Below, piece after piece: positions 1 through 11,356 of a stretch of 64,000 bases of DNA (position 1 is the stretch's first letter; each line of letters opens with the position of its first letter). The stretch comes from Hansfordia pulvinata. Its lineage: Eukaryota; Ascomycota; Sordariomycetes; Xylariales. Below the pieces are notes generated by a model. That model was not told the DNA's origin. It did no database searches and saw only the letters and a list, made by a program, of their open reading frames with translations. The stretch covers positions 434,001 through 498,000 of the forward strand of contig BJKQ01000010.1 of assembly GCA_006538405.1 (NCBI GenBank), written 5' to 3'. The translations under genes were made by a program, and so were the position numbers.

Positions 1-674
1 TCGAGGTCCCATTCGTTGTTGATCAGCAGGTAGCCCGACTTCTCGTTGATCAGGAGCGGCTGGGTGGCGATGGAGACGTGGGACATGAGCAGCGAGCGGC
101 CGTTGGCGTCGTCGCCGATGACGTCGCCAAGAGCCTTGTCCCACTGGCGGGACCGGCGGACGACGACCTCGCGGTCGCGGAAGCCCACCTGCCAGCGCCA
201 GGTCAGGGGGTTGCCGTCATTCTCGTTGGGCATGGCGAACTCGAGGGGCCAGGGCCACAGGAAGACAAACAGCAGGAAGTCGAGCGCGATGATGGCGACG
301 CGCATGGCGAGCTCGGGCAGCAGGTCCTCCCACCAGTCGAGGACCGAGGGGTCGATGGTGGTGTGGTTGGGGTAGCCGATCATCGACATGAGAAGGTCGC
401 GGTACCAGGGGCCGATGTGGTAGACGCGCCAGCAGAAAAGACAGGCAATCGCCAGGTTCATGGCGACGGGCACGGCGAAGATGTTGCGCTTGAGCGTGGC
501 CGGCTTCGAGTCGATGTGGGTGATGTAGACATGGCGAGGGTCGAGCGTGTCGACAAACGGCTGCAGGACGTCGGGGATCTCTTTGAACGGGGCGGGGAGA
601 GGGCCGGTGAAGTTGGTGGTGGTGGTGGCCGAGCCTGCCTTCTTGCCCGCGGGCTTGATTCTCTGTCGAGCCAT
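1..674 (-). CDS. conserved fungal two-pass membrane protein, 3' end outside window
   Basis: The first 224 residues can be read without a stop from the ATG at 674 down to the window edge; the C-terminus is missing. The start MARQRIKPAG is followed by a Lys- and Thr-rich leader. Two hydrophobic segments lie at about residues 66-82 (IFAVPVAMNLAIACLF) and 122-141 (AMRVAIIALDFLLFVFLWPW). Between them is a WYRDLLMSMIGYPNHT segment, and after them a tryptophan- and arginine-rich stretch (LTWRWQVGFRDREV). This looks like a conserved fungal integral membrane protein, but I do not recognise a named family and assign no function. The gene diverges from the mitochondrial IF-2 gene across a 483 bp spacer that carries a 14 bp palindrome. 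There is no visible frame problem. Confidence 0.7.
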   Translation of the reverse strand, partial: MARQRIKPAGKKAGSATTTTNFTGPLPAPFKEIPDVLQPFVDTLDPRHVYITHIDSKPATLKRNIFAVPVAMNLAIACLFCWRVYHIGPWYRDLLMSMIGYPNHTTIDPSVLDWWEDLLPELAMRVAIIALDFLLFVFLWPWPLEFAMPNENDGNPLTWRWQVGFRDREVVVRRSRQWDKALGDVIGDDANGRSLLMSHVSIATQPLLINEKSGYLLINNEWDL

Positions 675-1157
675 GGTGCGCGGCCGTCGGTGCCAATCCG
701 GAGTGAAGTGGTGAGGCTGTCGATGTGGATGGTGCAACGTGTGAGCTCCAGGCAAAAGGAACGGCAGTACGGAGCGCACGACGAAGCTATTGTGGGTCTC
801 CGGGCTTCCACGGAATGTTCGAGGCGCGCGCTCAGGGGCTCGATGTATCTCTCGCGGGGTGTGCCAGGGCCTGTACAAGCAGCGCAGCGTACGAGTACTC
901 GTAGTCCACCGGGCCGTGGGCATCAAGGGTGTACCCAGAACGTGCTAGCCAAGAGAGGCTAGAGGCCCTCTATTTTGTGGCAGGAACCTGCAGTGGATTG
1001 TCGATTTGCGCCGGCAGGCACGAGTCCATAGACTGTAGGCGCGTCGTTGCAGCGAAATTCAAATGCATTTTCGATCTGCCCCGTCCCGGTCACTCCTCAC
1101 AGCCCGTCTTCGTCCAGTCCTCATGCGTCCGCCACGTATGAGAACCCATACGCCGAC
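675..1157. other. divergent intergenic spacer
   Basis: Promoter region shared by the membrane protein gene (leftward) and the IF-2 gene (rightward). Its one notable feature is the palindrome at 890-903. I see no further coding potential; the open frame running through it on the + strand is a shadow of the membrane protein gene. Confidence 0.6.
890..903. promoter_or_regulatory. palindromic TACGAGTACTCGTA element
   Basis: A perfect 14 bp inverted repeat made of two overlapping copies of the octamer TACTCGTA/TACGAGTA. It lies 216 bp upstream of the leftward ATG and about 255 bp upstream of the IF-2 ATG. The same octamer recurs in other spacers of this window. A regulatory role is inferred from position, symmetry and recurrence only. 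Confidence 0.4.
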
Positions 1158-4100
1158 ATGTTGAGCAGAACCTTCACACAGGTAAGCAGCCCTTTGCGCG
1201 TGCACATTGCTGCTCGTAAAGCACCCCGATATCTTGCTGATCGCTCTCTACTGCCAGCGCCCCGTCTCAGTTTGCGCTTTCTGCCAACACCGCCTGGCCT
1301 CGTCTCGGCGCGCAACCTCTGTCCCCTCGCCCTCTCTCCCTCGATACCCCGGAGCCCGGACTTTCTCCTCCTCGCCGGCACTATGCAAAGATGAAAAGCC
1401 GCCTGCCCCTTGGCGCTTCGGCCTCGGGTTCCCGGGAGACGGCGGCTGGGGCCAGCCCTCTGCCTTGAGGTCCACGCCGAATTCCTTTCCTGACAGCACC
1501 TCCCAAACGCGGACCGTGCCGCCCCCAGGCCCGCCGAGGACTTCTCCGGCGAACGCGAGCGCGCCGCCCGTGCCAGTCTGCTGGCCTCATCGGCAAAGAC
1601 TCCTTCGCCCTTCACCCGCAAGCCCCAACCATCGCAGGAGATCCAAGACGGCCTCAAGCGCATCGAAAAGGACGCAAGAGCCCCCATCCGCGGTCTGTCA
1701 CCTCTGTATCCTGGTGACCGCGCCTCGAGCCCGAACCGCAGCGAAACCACGCCCAGCCTCCCGAAAAAGGACAACACCATCAGTGCTCAGGGCGCCGGCC
1801 GGAATCAAATCCTGCTCAAGTCGAGACCGCAGGCGAGGAATCAGTTACAAGGGAGGAATGTGCTCGACAAGCCTCCAGGGCCCCAACAGGAACAGGCTCC
1901 TCCAACCTCCACCTCTTCTGCCCCGCCGATGCCGCCTCGACAGTCACGGAAACCTGCGCCTGCGCCAGCGGCCAGCAGACCGCAAACAAGCACACCTCCC
2001 GATAGCCAATGGGGGCTACTCGCTAGAAAGCCAACAGCCGCCAAGGCCAACGACGACTTCTGGGCGGCCATCGATAGAAAACCGAGGACAGACTTTGCCA
2101 AGCAGCCCCTGCCACGGCAGGATGACAGGAACAGCTCAGACGAATCTCTCGCGGCTCTTGGGAACGCCCAGATGAAAAAGGCCCCCACGTCTACGGACGA
2201 TCGGGGCCGGAGCTACGACAGGGAGGTTCAATCTCGGAGGACCACGCCAGCCAAGGATGGCCGCGCTGACACGGCCCCCGAGCCACGAGACGACACCGAG
2301 CGGACCGCAACAGAGACCGATCGTCGTGGAGGTGATTTTGTGATAGAGAGGGGAAGGAAGGCGCGCGATGCAGGGCGCAGCCGCGGCGAAGACCGGGATG
2401 TTGAGTACGACGGCGATCGTCGGGCGGCGAAGAAGACTCGCGGCGGCCGGGGAGGTGCCGAGACCGAGGCCGAATCGCGCCGAGGGAAAGGCAAAGAGCG
2501 CAAGCCTTCGCGCAATGACCGCTACGACGACGACGACGCCGGCTTTGACGATTCGGAACAGGGTGCCTACGACCGCGCCCGCGCCAAGCGCCGGGAGAAG
2601 CAGGAGCGCAACAGGCAGCGCAAACTGGAGCGTGCGAATGACACCATGTCCATGACTCTGCCGGAGTTCATCAGCATTGCCGACCTGGGAAGCGCTCTGC
2701 AGATCGCGCCGGACGAGTTCTTGGTGCAGCTGGGCGAGCTGGGCTTTGAAGACATCAGCCTGGACAGCATCATGGCCGGCGAGACAGCCTCGCTTGTTGC
2801 TCAGGAGTACGGCTATGACCCGACCGTCGAGGTGGGCTCGCGGGATCTGCTGCCACGCCCGCCCCCTGAGGACCCAACGTCACTGCCAGCGCGCCCCCCT
2901 GTTGTCACGATCATGGGCCATGTCGACCACGGTAAGACGACCCTGCTGGACTACCTCCGCAAGTCGTCCATCGTGGCTCAGGAACACGGCGGCATCACGC
3001 AGCATATCGGTGCCTTCTCCGTCAACATGTCCACGGGCAAGCAGATCACATTCCTGGACACCCCTGGCCACGCGGCTTTCCTGAGCATGCGCCAGCGCGG
3101 GGCCAATGTCACCGACATGGTCATTCTCGTCGTGGCGTCCGACGACAGCGTCAAGCCGCAGACCCGGGAAGCAATCAAGCACGCGCAGGCCGCAAAGGTC
3201 CCCATCATCGTCGCCATCAGCAAGATCGACAAGGACGGCGCCAACATCCAGCACGTCAAGGCGGACCTGTCCACGGCTGGCGTCGAAATCGAGGACTACG
3301 GTGGCGACGTGCAGGTCGTCTGCGTGAGCGGAAAGACCGGGAAGGGCATGGAGGACCTCGAGGAGAACATCGTCACGCTATCCGAGATCATGGACATGCG
3401 CGCCGAAGTGGACGGCCCCGTCGAGGGCTGGGTTCTGGAAAGCAGCCTCAAGCCCCTGGGGAAGACCGCCACTGTTCTGGTCAAGCGCGGCACGCTCCGG
3501 CCTGGCGACTACATAGCAGCCGGTGTCACCTGGGCCAAGGTCCGCCACCTGCGGAACGAGGCTGGCGTGGAGATCGCCGAGGCGCCCCCCGGCACCCCCG
3601 TCGAGGTGCTTGGTTGGAGAGACCTGCCGGACGCCGGCGACCAAGTCCTCGGAGCAGAGGACGAGGGCCGAGTCAAGAGCGCCGTCGAATACCGCGAGAG
3701 TCTTCGGGAGCAAGAGAAGGACGCCAACGACATGGAGGCCGTCACCGAGCACGCAAGGCCCACCAAGAGAAGCGCGAGCAGGAGCGCCAGGCGTTGTTGG
3801 AGGTTGACTCCAGTCTCGGGGTCGGGAACTGGAACCGCAAGAAGGCGTCCGCCATGAAGAAGGCGAAAGAGGAGGCCCGGCAACTTCTGGCCGAAACGGG
3901 CGACGTCCAGGGCGAAGGCGAGCAAGACGGTCCAAAGAAGGTCAACTTCTTCATCAAAGGTGATGTGCACGGGTCTGTCGAAGCCGTCCGAGCGGCTGTG
4001 TTGGAGATTGGGTCCAACGAGGTGGTCACCCGGGTCCTGCGGTCGGCTGCTGGCCCCATCACCGAGTCGGAGGTCGAGCAGGCCGCCATCACAGACGCTA

Positions 4101-4621
4101 CCATCATCAACTTCAGCACCGTCACGCCCGGGCACGTTGCGCAGCAAGCCAATGCGGCTGGCGTGCGCATCATCGACCACAACGTCATCTACCACCTGGT
4201 GGACGAAGTCAAGGCCATCCTCAGCAGCCACCTGACCCCTGAAACCAGCTCGAGGGTGGTAGGCGAGGCCGAGGTGTCCCAGATATTCCCCATCAACGTC
4301 AAGGGGCGCACCTACAAGAACATTGCAGGCTGCAAGGTCCGCAACGGCCAGGTTGGCAAGGCGAATCTCTACAAGGTCATACGGAACGGGGAGACCTTGT
4401 TCGATGGTAGGTTTCCCAGGACTGACTCGTCGCCCTCCAGAAGTGCAGACTGCTAACACTTAGACTCAGGCAAACTCGAGACGCTCAAGCACCACAAGAA
4501 GGACGTCACCGAGATGCGCAAGGGCACCGAGTGCGGCATGGGCTTTGAGGACTTCCAGGACTTCCATGTCGGAGACGTGCTGCAGGCCTACGAGGAGGTC
4601 GTCACACCTCGGTCGATCTGA
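1158..4621 (+). CDS. IFM1: mitochondrial translation initiation factor IF-2
   Basis: GTPase that brings initiator tRNA to the mitochondrial ribosome. Exon 1 (1158-1181) encodes MLSRTFTQ. Intron 1 is 1182-1257 and the last intron is 4407-4469 (branch TGCTAACAC). G-domain motifs are clear: GHVDHGKTT (about 2914), DTPGHAAF (about 3058) and SKID (NKxD variant, about 3221). They are followed by the beta-barrel and C-terminal IF-2 domains and end in EEVVTPRSI. The N-terminal third is charged and low in complexity. Two frame changes need attention. Between about 1470 and 1528 the frame moves by one, which a 59 bp intron (1470-1528, weak donor GTCCAC) would explain. At about 3752 a single base appears to be missing ([14 protein letters not shown]), with no room for an intron. 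With both resolved the product is about 1088 aa, plausible for the family. Confidence 0.88.
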
Positions 4622-5191
4622 CCTGCTATCTGGACGTTCGCAAGTCACACATCCCACTATGGAGGCCGGGAGACACGTCGCCGGCTGACCACATGTCTGC
4701 TCGCATCATTGAAAGTGTTTGGAGGCAAGCCCGGGCGGTGGAAGCGCCCAGTAGGCAGTGTTGCCGACATGTAAGATCCTGTACTAGAATAGACGAATCC
4801 AGGCGAATAGAGGACGGCCGCGAGCACACTAGCGAGCTGGCTGTCGGTTGGTAGATGTACCATATACCCACCCTACTACGAGACACAAAATAGAGCATAA
4901 CAAGGTCAAAGCCCAACGCGCCGCCGAGGTGTCCTTCGTGCGCCACGCGGCAGTTCTAAGGAGGGCGCCGCAATGCTGCTGGCATTCCGAGGTTTTGAAA
5001 TTGATGCTGTATTGACTGCCTTTTGCCCCCACGCCTTCAGGTTCTCCATCGTCTGCTGGCTCAGCCCGGACGCTGGCAGTCAAGCAGGCTAACGCGCCAG
5101 CCAGCGCGCCTTCGCTCCCCCGCCACCCCACGGCCCGAGTTGCCCTGCTGACCCATGGTCGAGAACCAGCTACCGAGAGAATCGGTCCCGG
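4622..5191. other. convergent intergenic spacer
   Basis: 570 bp between the stop codons of the IF-2 and GGA genes, so it should hold both 3' untranslated regions. I see no gene, repeat or other feature. Confidence 0.6.
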
Positions 5192-7317
5192 TCACGCAAT
5201 GGAGAATTCGGGAATGTCGCCCATCTCGTTCTTGACCTCGCCGCCCAGCGAGTACGATACGCGCCAGCGGAGCTTGATGGAGTCGACCTTGCGCGAGGCG
5301 TCGCCGGCGCTCTGAACTACAATGGCCTGCGTGACGCCGTACTTTTGCCCCGGCTGCAGAGCGCGGCCCGTCTGCGGCTGCAGCTGCAGGTTGAAGCCCT
5401 GGTTCACTGTCAGTATACGAAGAGTGCAAGATGAGGGGTGCCCGTACCTTGGTGACCGCGAGCTGGAAGTGGAGGTCGCTGAGAGGCTGCTGGGTGTTGT
5501 TGGAGAAGGCAACGAGGAGAGCCAGGGCGCTGGGCATCTGCGGCGACCTCGTGGCCTTGAGATCAATCTGGCAAGGGCCCTCCTTGACGACGACTTTGTG
5601 CTCCTTGGGAAGGGAGGGGGTCTCCGCGGGCAGGGCGGAAGAGAAAGACCACTCGTCGTCGTCGTTGGCGGCCGCAGGCGGCTGCGAAGGGGCTGCCGGT
5701 TTGGGAGTCGCCGGCTTGGAGCCGAAACGGGGCGATCCCAGGCCGGCAAAGGGATCACTGGCATTGCTTGCTGCGGGTGGCTGCATGAACGAGGCCATTG
5801 GGTTCTGCAGGGGTTGCGGGGTAGACGACTGTGAGGGGGGCGAAACGGCACCGGAGAGTTGGGAGCCCTGCGGCGAGATGGAGGGCTGTCCGCCGGCCGT
5901 GTTGTTTTGCGTCATCGACGAAAGCAATGCGGGGCCGGGAATATCTAGGGATATGTCAGCGTGCTGCAGAATGAATGCCCCGGGAGCAGCATAAGGGGTG
6001 TGGGAGAAGGGCAGACGCACTCTGGTTGGCGCCGAATCCAAGAGAAATACCACCCCCTTGGCCGAAAGCGCCTGGACTCGAGCTGGGCCCATCGTTGCCC
6101 AGAGAAAGTCCCAGGAGGTCGTTCTCGAGACCACCAGCCTGTTGACTCGACGAGCCGTTGTTCTGGGAGGCGGCCCCGTTGGCGGGAGACTCCCCGTCGA
6201 AATCGATGAGAGACAGTTCAGCGGCGGGTCCTGACGAGGTGGATGGCCCAGGCAGGGGGGCGCCCTGCGCAAGCTTGTTCGCGGCCTCGACGTCCCCTTT
6301 TTGAGGAGCTTCCAGCGCTCGGCGGTCCGGTGTATGCTGTCGTTGATTTCGAAGAGCTTCGCCACCGCTTCGTGGTCATCCGACTCCTCTTCGCACATCT
6401 TCTGGATCTTGGGCTGTGCGCTGGACAGAGCGGCAGCCAGCTCGTCAAAGACGTCACCGTCCTTGAGTCCGTCTGCAGGGTTGTACGCCTGGAGCCTCTC
6501 CTCGAGCAGGCGAGCCTTTGCCTGGATCTTGGCGATGTCCTCGGCGGCTTTGGCGCGGTAGTCGGTCTTTGTGCGGTTGTCGAAGCCAGCCATGATCTTC
6601 ATAAGACGGTTGGCCTCCTGGAGGTCCTCGGGGGCGCCTCGACGGATGAGCTCCTGCAGCTTCGCAGACTGGGCTTCGCGCTCCTCCTCCTCCATCTCCT
6701 CGGCGGATTTCAGGTTCTATCCTGGTCAGCGTCTTTCGCGATACACGGCCTCGGCGTGCGCCATTACTTACATCGCTCGGGTTCAGGACCGCAGCAGCGT
6801 CCCGCCTCACCTCAGGGAACACGTAGCCCTTGTAGCTCAGCAGGCGGTGCATGTCCCGGATGAAACCCAAGTCGTCCTTGTAGCGGCTGGTCTCGCAGAT
6901 GGTGCTCCTCCACTCCTCGATCGCGGCGAGGATCTTGGCCTGGACGCGAGTAGGTCGGATGGGGGGTCGCTCGGGAAACCGGCGGACAAGCTCGTTGAGG
7001 AACTCCTTGGTGCTGATCTGCAGGTGGAAGGGGTAGCCGCAGTTCTTGACGCAAATGTCAAGCAGCTGGATGGCGAGCATGGAGACGCCGGCATTGCGGT
7101 GGTTGATGTAGCCGACAATGGCGACAGCCGCCTCGCGCGGGGCGCTACCCTTCTTGCTGTTGATTAGGTCGGCGATCTCGAGGTTGAGGGCCAGATTGGG
7201 CTCGTAATTCTCGGGACTACAGGCGCTCTGGATGAAGCGCTGCAGTTGGGACGGGCGGGGGAAGCCCATCTCGGACCAGCGGTCCCTCGCCGCAGCGCGA
7301 GCCGAAGCAGCCTCCAT
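5192..7317 (-). CDS. GGA: GGA-family Arf-binding clathrin adaptor (VHS-GAT-GAE)
   Basis: Golgi-localised, gamma-ear-containing Arf-binding protein. The family sorts cargo at the trans-Golgi and recruits clathrin. Four exons: 7317-6772, 6716-6021, 5944-5448 and 5398-5192, with introns of 55, 76 and 49 bp. The VHS domain occupies about residues 15-150 (NCGYPFHLQIS, KEFLNELVRRF), followed by a coiled GAT domain (about 200-330). A Ser/Gly/Asn-rich hinge comes next, with an acidic LIDFDG clathrin-box-like motif. The C-terminal gamma-adaptin ear runs from VVVKEGPCQIDLKATRSP to the end. At 6294-6297 the C run (GGGG on the coding strand) appears one base short: LLKKG must continue into DVEAANKLAQ in the next frame. 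Corrected length is about 648 aa. Yeast has two paralogues (GGA1/GGA2); this genome's copy number cannot be told here. Confidence 0.88.
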
Positions 7318-8358
7318 GGTTATGAGGTATCGATTGTGGAGGTATTGGGTAGGAAGCGCGAAGGGTGGTGAAGTAGCTGAGGGACGTCGGCGGTGGAGGT
7401 GGCGGTAGCGATGGGGATGCCGAGGCGGGCAAATCGGATAGTCGGGGCGGCAGTCGAAGATGTGTATCGAATAGGAAGATTCAGTGGCCGCGCTTGCAAC
7501 TCTAACTCTGGTCGTTCAAGAGGCCGGACATTCTCGACAGGCGGCGACAACGAAAGGGCTTTCGAGCCGCGGTACCCCAGCCAGCTCGGGGCGGCGCTCA
7601 CTGTGGGGGCAAAGGGGCCGCTCGAGCGGGCGTGCAGAGTGCTGCTGCGGCAACGGATCGCCAGGTATGCGGAGGCACGCCTATGGTGCTTGCAGCTGAG
7701 GGCAGCCGGTCGACGAAGCAAGGAGGGGATGTGGTGGTAAGGGGCGGTAGAGAGCTGACATGCCACTATCGCCAAAGTCGAGATGGAGGAGGCGGGCGGC
7801 CCGAATCACGGTACCTGCGTGTTGGGCCTGGGAAGTAGCGGTACTGGCTTCTGGCACTTTCCGCGACTGACGGATGCCCATGCACTCATCAATCCTGCCG
7901 ATGACGGTTTGCGGATGCTGTAGACCAGGGCGGGTCAAGGTATCGATACCGTGGCTCCAGGCCGGGCAGATGCACAGAGGTACTCTTCCGGACGTAGCTC
8001 TCGCGGGCGCGTGGGCTTCGAGTGGCCAGATTCCATAGAAGCTGAGGAGTGGGTACATCCAGCTACTCGTTCTCCGCGGCACTGCAGAGGTCCCACGCCT
8101 AAGCGCTAACCGTATTGTAAGGTGAGGGACAATGGCGCCGTTCTCGTCCCAACCGTTTCTGCCCACCATTAGATTACCACGATTACCCACGCCCGGCGGC
8201 ACGCTACGGTAGGTATTTGCGTTCACCCCACCATCCCACCAAGATCGACTCTCCATCCATCCATCGCCTCGCCATCGTCACTCTTGTTCTACGCCCAGTC
8301 CGTCTCAACCCCTGAGCGCGCTCACGTACCCTCGCGACGCGTCACATACCCTCGCGAC
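7318..8358. other. divergent intergenic spacer
   Basis: About 1 kb of shared promoter region between the GGA and TSR3 genes. It contains a near match to the recurrent octamer (TACTCGTT at about 8064). I see no convincing gene or repeat. Confidence 0.55.
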
Positions 8359-9635
8359 ATGGTTCGCCACAAGAAAGACAATTTCCGCGGGAGAGGTCGG
8401 GGCCGCGGCAGAGGCGGAGGGGAGAAATTCGGCCCTCCTCGCCATGACCCCGAAGGCGGCCCAGACGACTCGGACAACCCCGACGACGGCCGCCCGCCCT
8501 TCAAGGCCGCCTGCTGGGACCTGAACCACTGCGACCCCAAGCGCTGCTCCGGCAAGAAGCTGATTCGCCTCGGCCTCATGCGCGATCTGCACGTCGGGCA
8601 GCGGCACAACGGCGTCATCATCACCCCAACGGAAAGCACACCATCTCGCCCGCCGACCGCGAGCTGATGGACCAGTACGGCGCCGCTGTGGTCGAGTGCT
8701 CTTGGGCCCGCACCGGCGAGGTCCAGTGGAGTAAAGTCGGCGGCAAATGCGAAAGACTGCTCCCGTACCTCGTCGCCGCTAACACGGTCAACTACGGCAA
8801 GCCCTTCCGCCTCAACTGCGTCGAAGCCCTCGCCGCCTCGTTCTACATCTGCGGCCATCCAGACTGGGCCGAGCAGGTCCTGCGCCCGTTCAACTACGGC
8901 CAGAGCTTCCTCGACATCAACCAGAAGGTCCTGAGGAAGTACGCCGCGTGCGCCGACGAGGACGAGGTCAAGAAGACGGAGGCCGAGTGGATGGAGCGCC
9001 TCGAGCGTGAACACGCCCAAAGCCGCGAGAACGAAGACGAAGACGACCTGTGGAAGGGCGGGAACGTCAACCGCAGGCCCATATACGATAGCGATAGCGA
9101 CAGTGACGAAGACGAAGACGAAGACGAGAACGACGGCGAGGGTGCAGACGAAGAGGAGGGCTCGAGCGATAAGAAGACGAAGAAAGATGGCATATACCTC
9201 GGCAAGCAGCCCGAGAATTGGCCCAAGCCCAACGAGCACGGCAGCCAGAGCGGCCAGCCAGGATCCAAAAAGGACCCGTTCGACATCTCAGAAGACGAGG
9301 AGGACGAGGATGCTGCCATGGAGGAGATCCGGCGCAAAGTGCTGGCCTCTAAACCATTTGCCAAGAAAGAGGAGGAGGAGCGCGTGCCCAAGCCTCAGGC
9401 GGTGCCTCCGCCGCAGGACCACGACCGGTACCGGGTAGACTCGGATATCGAACCTGATTCGGATAACGAGGAGGGTGGGAGCGACGAGGGGGATGATGCG
9501 TTTGACAGCGTCATTGATGCTGTGCCAGTGACGGACAAGATAGGGCTTGCCAAGCTCGAGAAGGAGAGGGCGCGGGCCAAGATCATGACCAAAACCTTCA
9601 GCTCGGGGAGTGCGACGGCGCCCTCGAGATGGTAG
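8359..9635 (+). CDS. TSR3: 18S rRNA aminocarboxypropyltransferase Tsr3
   Basis: Tsr3 transfers the aminocarboxypropyl group of S-adenosylmethionine to the hypermodified pseudouridine of 18S rRNA, a late cytoplasmic step of small-subunit maturation. The start MVRHKKDNFRGRGRGRGRG was chosen over an in-frame ATG 75 bp upstream because the basic MVRHKKD opening is typical. The N-terminal domain carries DLNHCDPKRCSGKKLIR. The catalytic (DUF367) domain contains ECSWARTGE, LLPYLVAANTVNYGKP and ALAASFYICGH, followed by NYGQSFLDIN. The C-terminal third is a long Asp/Glu/Ser-rich tail. The reading frame shifts at 8624-8627: a C4 run should be C5 so that GVIITP continues into NGKHTISPADREL. Corrected product is about 425 aa without introns. 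Confidence 0.9.
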
Positions 9636-10121
9636 CACAGGCCAATACAGAACAGCCCGCAGCCGCGTAGCCGTCATCAACTGAAAGGTCCGCGCCTCGT
9701 AGATGGCAAGCCGGAGATCATCAATGGCGCAGCCCCTTGCACAGGTGAACGGTGAACAAGCGCCGACAACATGATGGTGTTGACCCTCGCCCGTCTCCCG
9801 GCGGTCGCCAGATGACAGTGACACGGGAACAACCGCCAAGACGCCGTGTTGAAAAATCCACATCCCTGTCAGGTACTGCCCCCCGTGCAGTTGCGGGCCC
9901 TAAACCCAGCTGGGCCTGGCGGCTTCGCGCGTGCCACTCGCGTCCAGCCCTCGCCGGACTGCCGCAACATGGCCCGGGATCAATTCTTTGCCTCCTCGCC
10001 GCCCAACTTGTCGTCCGCATCGACAAACACACCCAGGTGCGCGCGTTGCGCTCCGCGACGAATGTAGAAGAGACGCACCGGCTGATCCAGGCATTCCACC
10101 GGCACACGCCAGCAGGTAACC
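9636..10121. other. intergenic spacer
   Basis: 486 bp between TSR3 and the HTH-dehydrogenase gene, both on the + strand. I see no gene, tRNA or repeat in it. Confidence 0.5.
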
Positions 10122-11356
10122 ATGCCACCAGGCAACACTAACGGCACCAAACACCTGACCGAGTCGGAGCGGCAGCGCATCCGCACCCTCATCAACGATG
10201 GCCACATGACCACCAGCGAGGTCGAAAAGGCCACGGGCTACACGCAGAGCCAGATCCGGACCGCGAAGCAGAGCGCGACTGTTGGGAAGCGGTCAGGAAG
10301 GCCGGTCATGCCCGAGAACGTAGGCAAACCCAAGAGAAGTAGGTCAAGCCCCGCTCTGGAGCCTTCGCAACCGCGTCGCTTACAGAACCCACACAACAGT
10401 CCGCGATCGCAGGAAGGAGGCCCAGATCCGGGCGGACGCTCTCGCGGCCGCTGCGCAGGCCAACCCGCCGCCCGTGATTGCGTGGAAGCCGGCAGTGCCC
10501 GTGGTGATTGACCGGACCAAGACAATCGTGCTGATCACGGGGTCCAACCGGGGCCTCGGCTGGCCATGGTCCAGTCGCTGCTGCGCACCGAGGCGGCGGG
10601 GGGCGAGGGCGAGGGCGAGGAGGCGGGCGGCCGGAACGGCGGCGGCGGCGGCGGCGGCGGCGGGCCCTACCACGTGTTCCTGTGCTCGAGGGACCCGGCC
10701 AAGGGCGAGGAGGCGGCGGCGTCGCTGACGGCGGAGCACGGCAACTCGGTGTCGGTGCTGCAGCTGGACGTGACCAACGACGTGTCGATCAAGCTGGCGG
10801 CGCAGCGGGTGGAAAAGGAGGCAGGCCGGGTCGATGTGCTGGTCAACAACGCAGGGACGCTGCGGCAGACGGGGACCCCGTGGACGTGCTGCGGGACGCG
10901 CTCGAGTCGAACCTGGTCTCGGCGTACGCCATGACGGAGGCGTTCAAGATGCTGCTGATGGCGCAGCAGACGGGGGCGGGCTCGGAGTCGCTGCCGCGCA
11001 AGGAGAAGCGGCTGATACACGTCAGCAGCGACCAGGGGTCGATCCACCGGCGCAGCGACCCGGAAGACGCGCTCTACCACAGCCAGCTGGCCGAGTGGCG
11101 CATCAGCAAGGCCGCGCTCAACATGATGACGGCGTGCCAGCGGTACGCGACCAAGGACGCAGGCGTCAAGGTGTGCGCGTGGAGTCCCGGCTACACGGCC
11201 ACGGGGCTCGGCGGGATGGACCCGGAGCTGAGCAAGCTCCAGGGGGCCAGGGACCCGGCGGCCGTGGCCGAGGCGTTCGTCGGGATTGTCAAGGGGGAGC
11301 GCGACGACGACCTCGACAAGCTGCTGCACACCTTTGAGGGCACGATTCCGTGGTAG
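10122..11356 (+). CDS. HTH segment fused to a short-chain dehydrogenase fold
   Basis: Exon 1 (10122-10338) starts MPPGNTNGTKHLTESERQ and carries a helix-turn-helix-like segment (RTLINDGHMTTSEVEKATGY, SQIRTAKQ) of the type seen in fungal transposase-like proteins. A GT-AG intron 10339-10399 (GTAGGT donor, GCTTAC branch 20 nt from the CAG) joins it in frame to RDRRKEAQIRADALAAAAQ and a Rossmann domain. The domain has TGSNRGLG (NAD(P) binding), LVNNAGT, IHVSSDQGSI (catalytic Ser region) and EWRISKAALNM. The catalytic YxxxK tyrosine is replaced by Trp. The dehydrogenase part has no ATG of its own upstream of the TGSNRGLG motif, which supports the fusion. Two single-base losses interrupt the frame: at about 10560 (GLG|LAMVQS) and in the G4 run 10871-10874 (RQTG|DPVDV). 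Corrected length is about 391 aa. A glycine-rich insert lies after the first helix. Substrate and partner are unknown. Confidence 0.6.

Noticed and set aside
78..962. 294-codon + strand open frame over the first gene
   Set aside because: It is antisense to the clear membrane protein frame and has a Gly/Val/Asp/Arg composition typical of GC-rich shadow frames.
3740..3760. Programmed ribosomal frameshift in IF-2, and likewise in other broken genes
   Set aside because: The sites share no slippery heptamer or downstream structure and occur in unrelated housekeeping genes; missing bases in short G/C runs explain all cases more simply.
10122..10511. HTH open frame as an independent 129-aa gene
   Set aside because: The part after 10338 has random composition, whereas splicing at 10339-10399 gives the otherwise start-less dehydrogenase an N-terminus in frame. 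Transcript data could reverse this.
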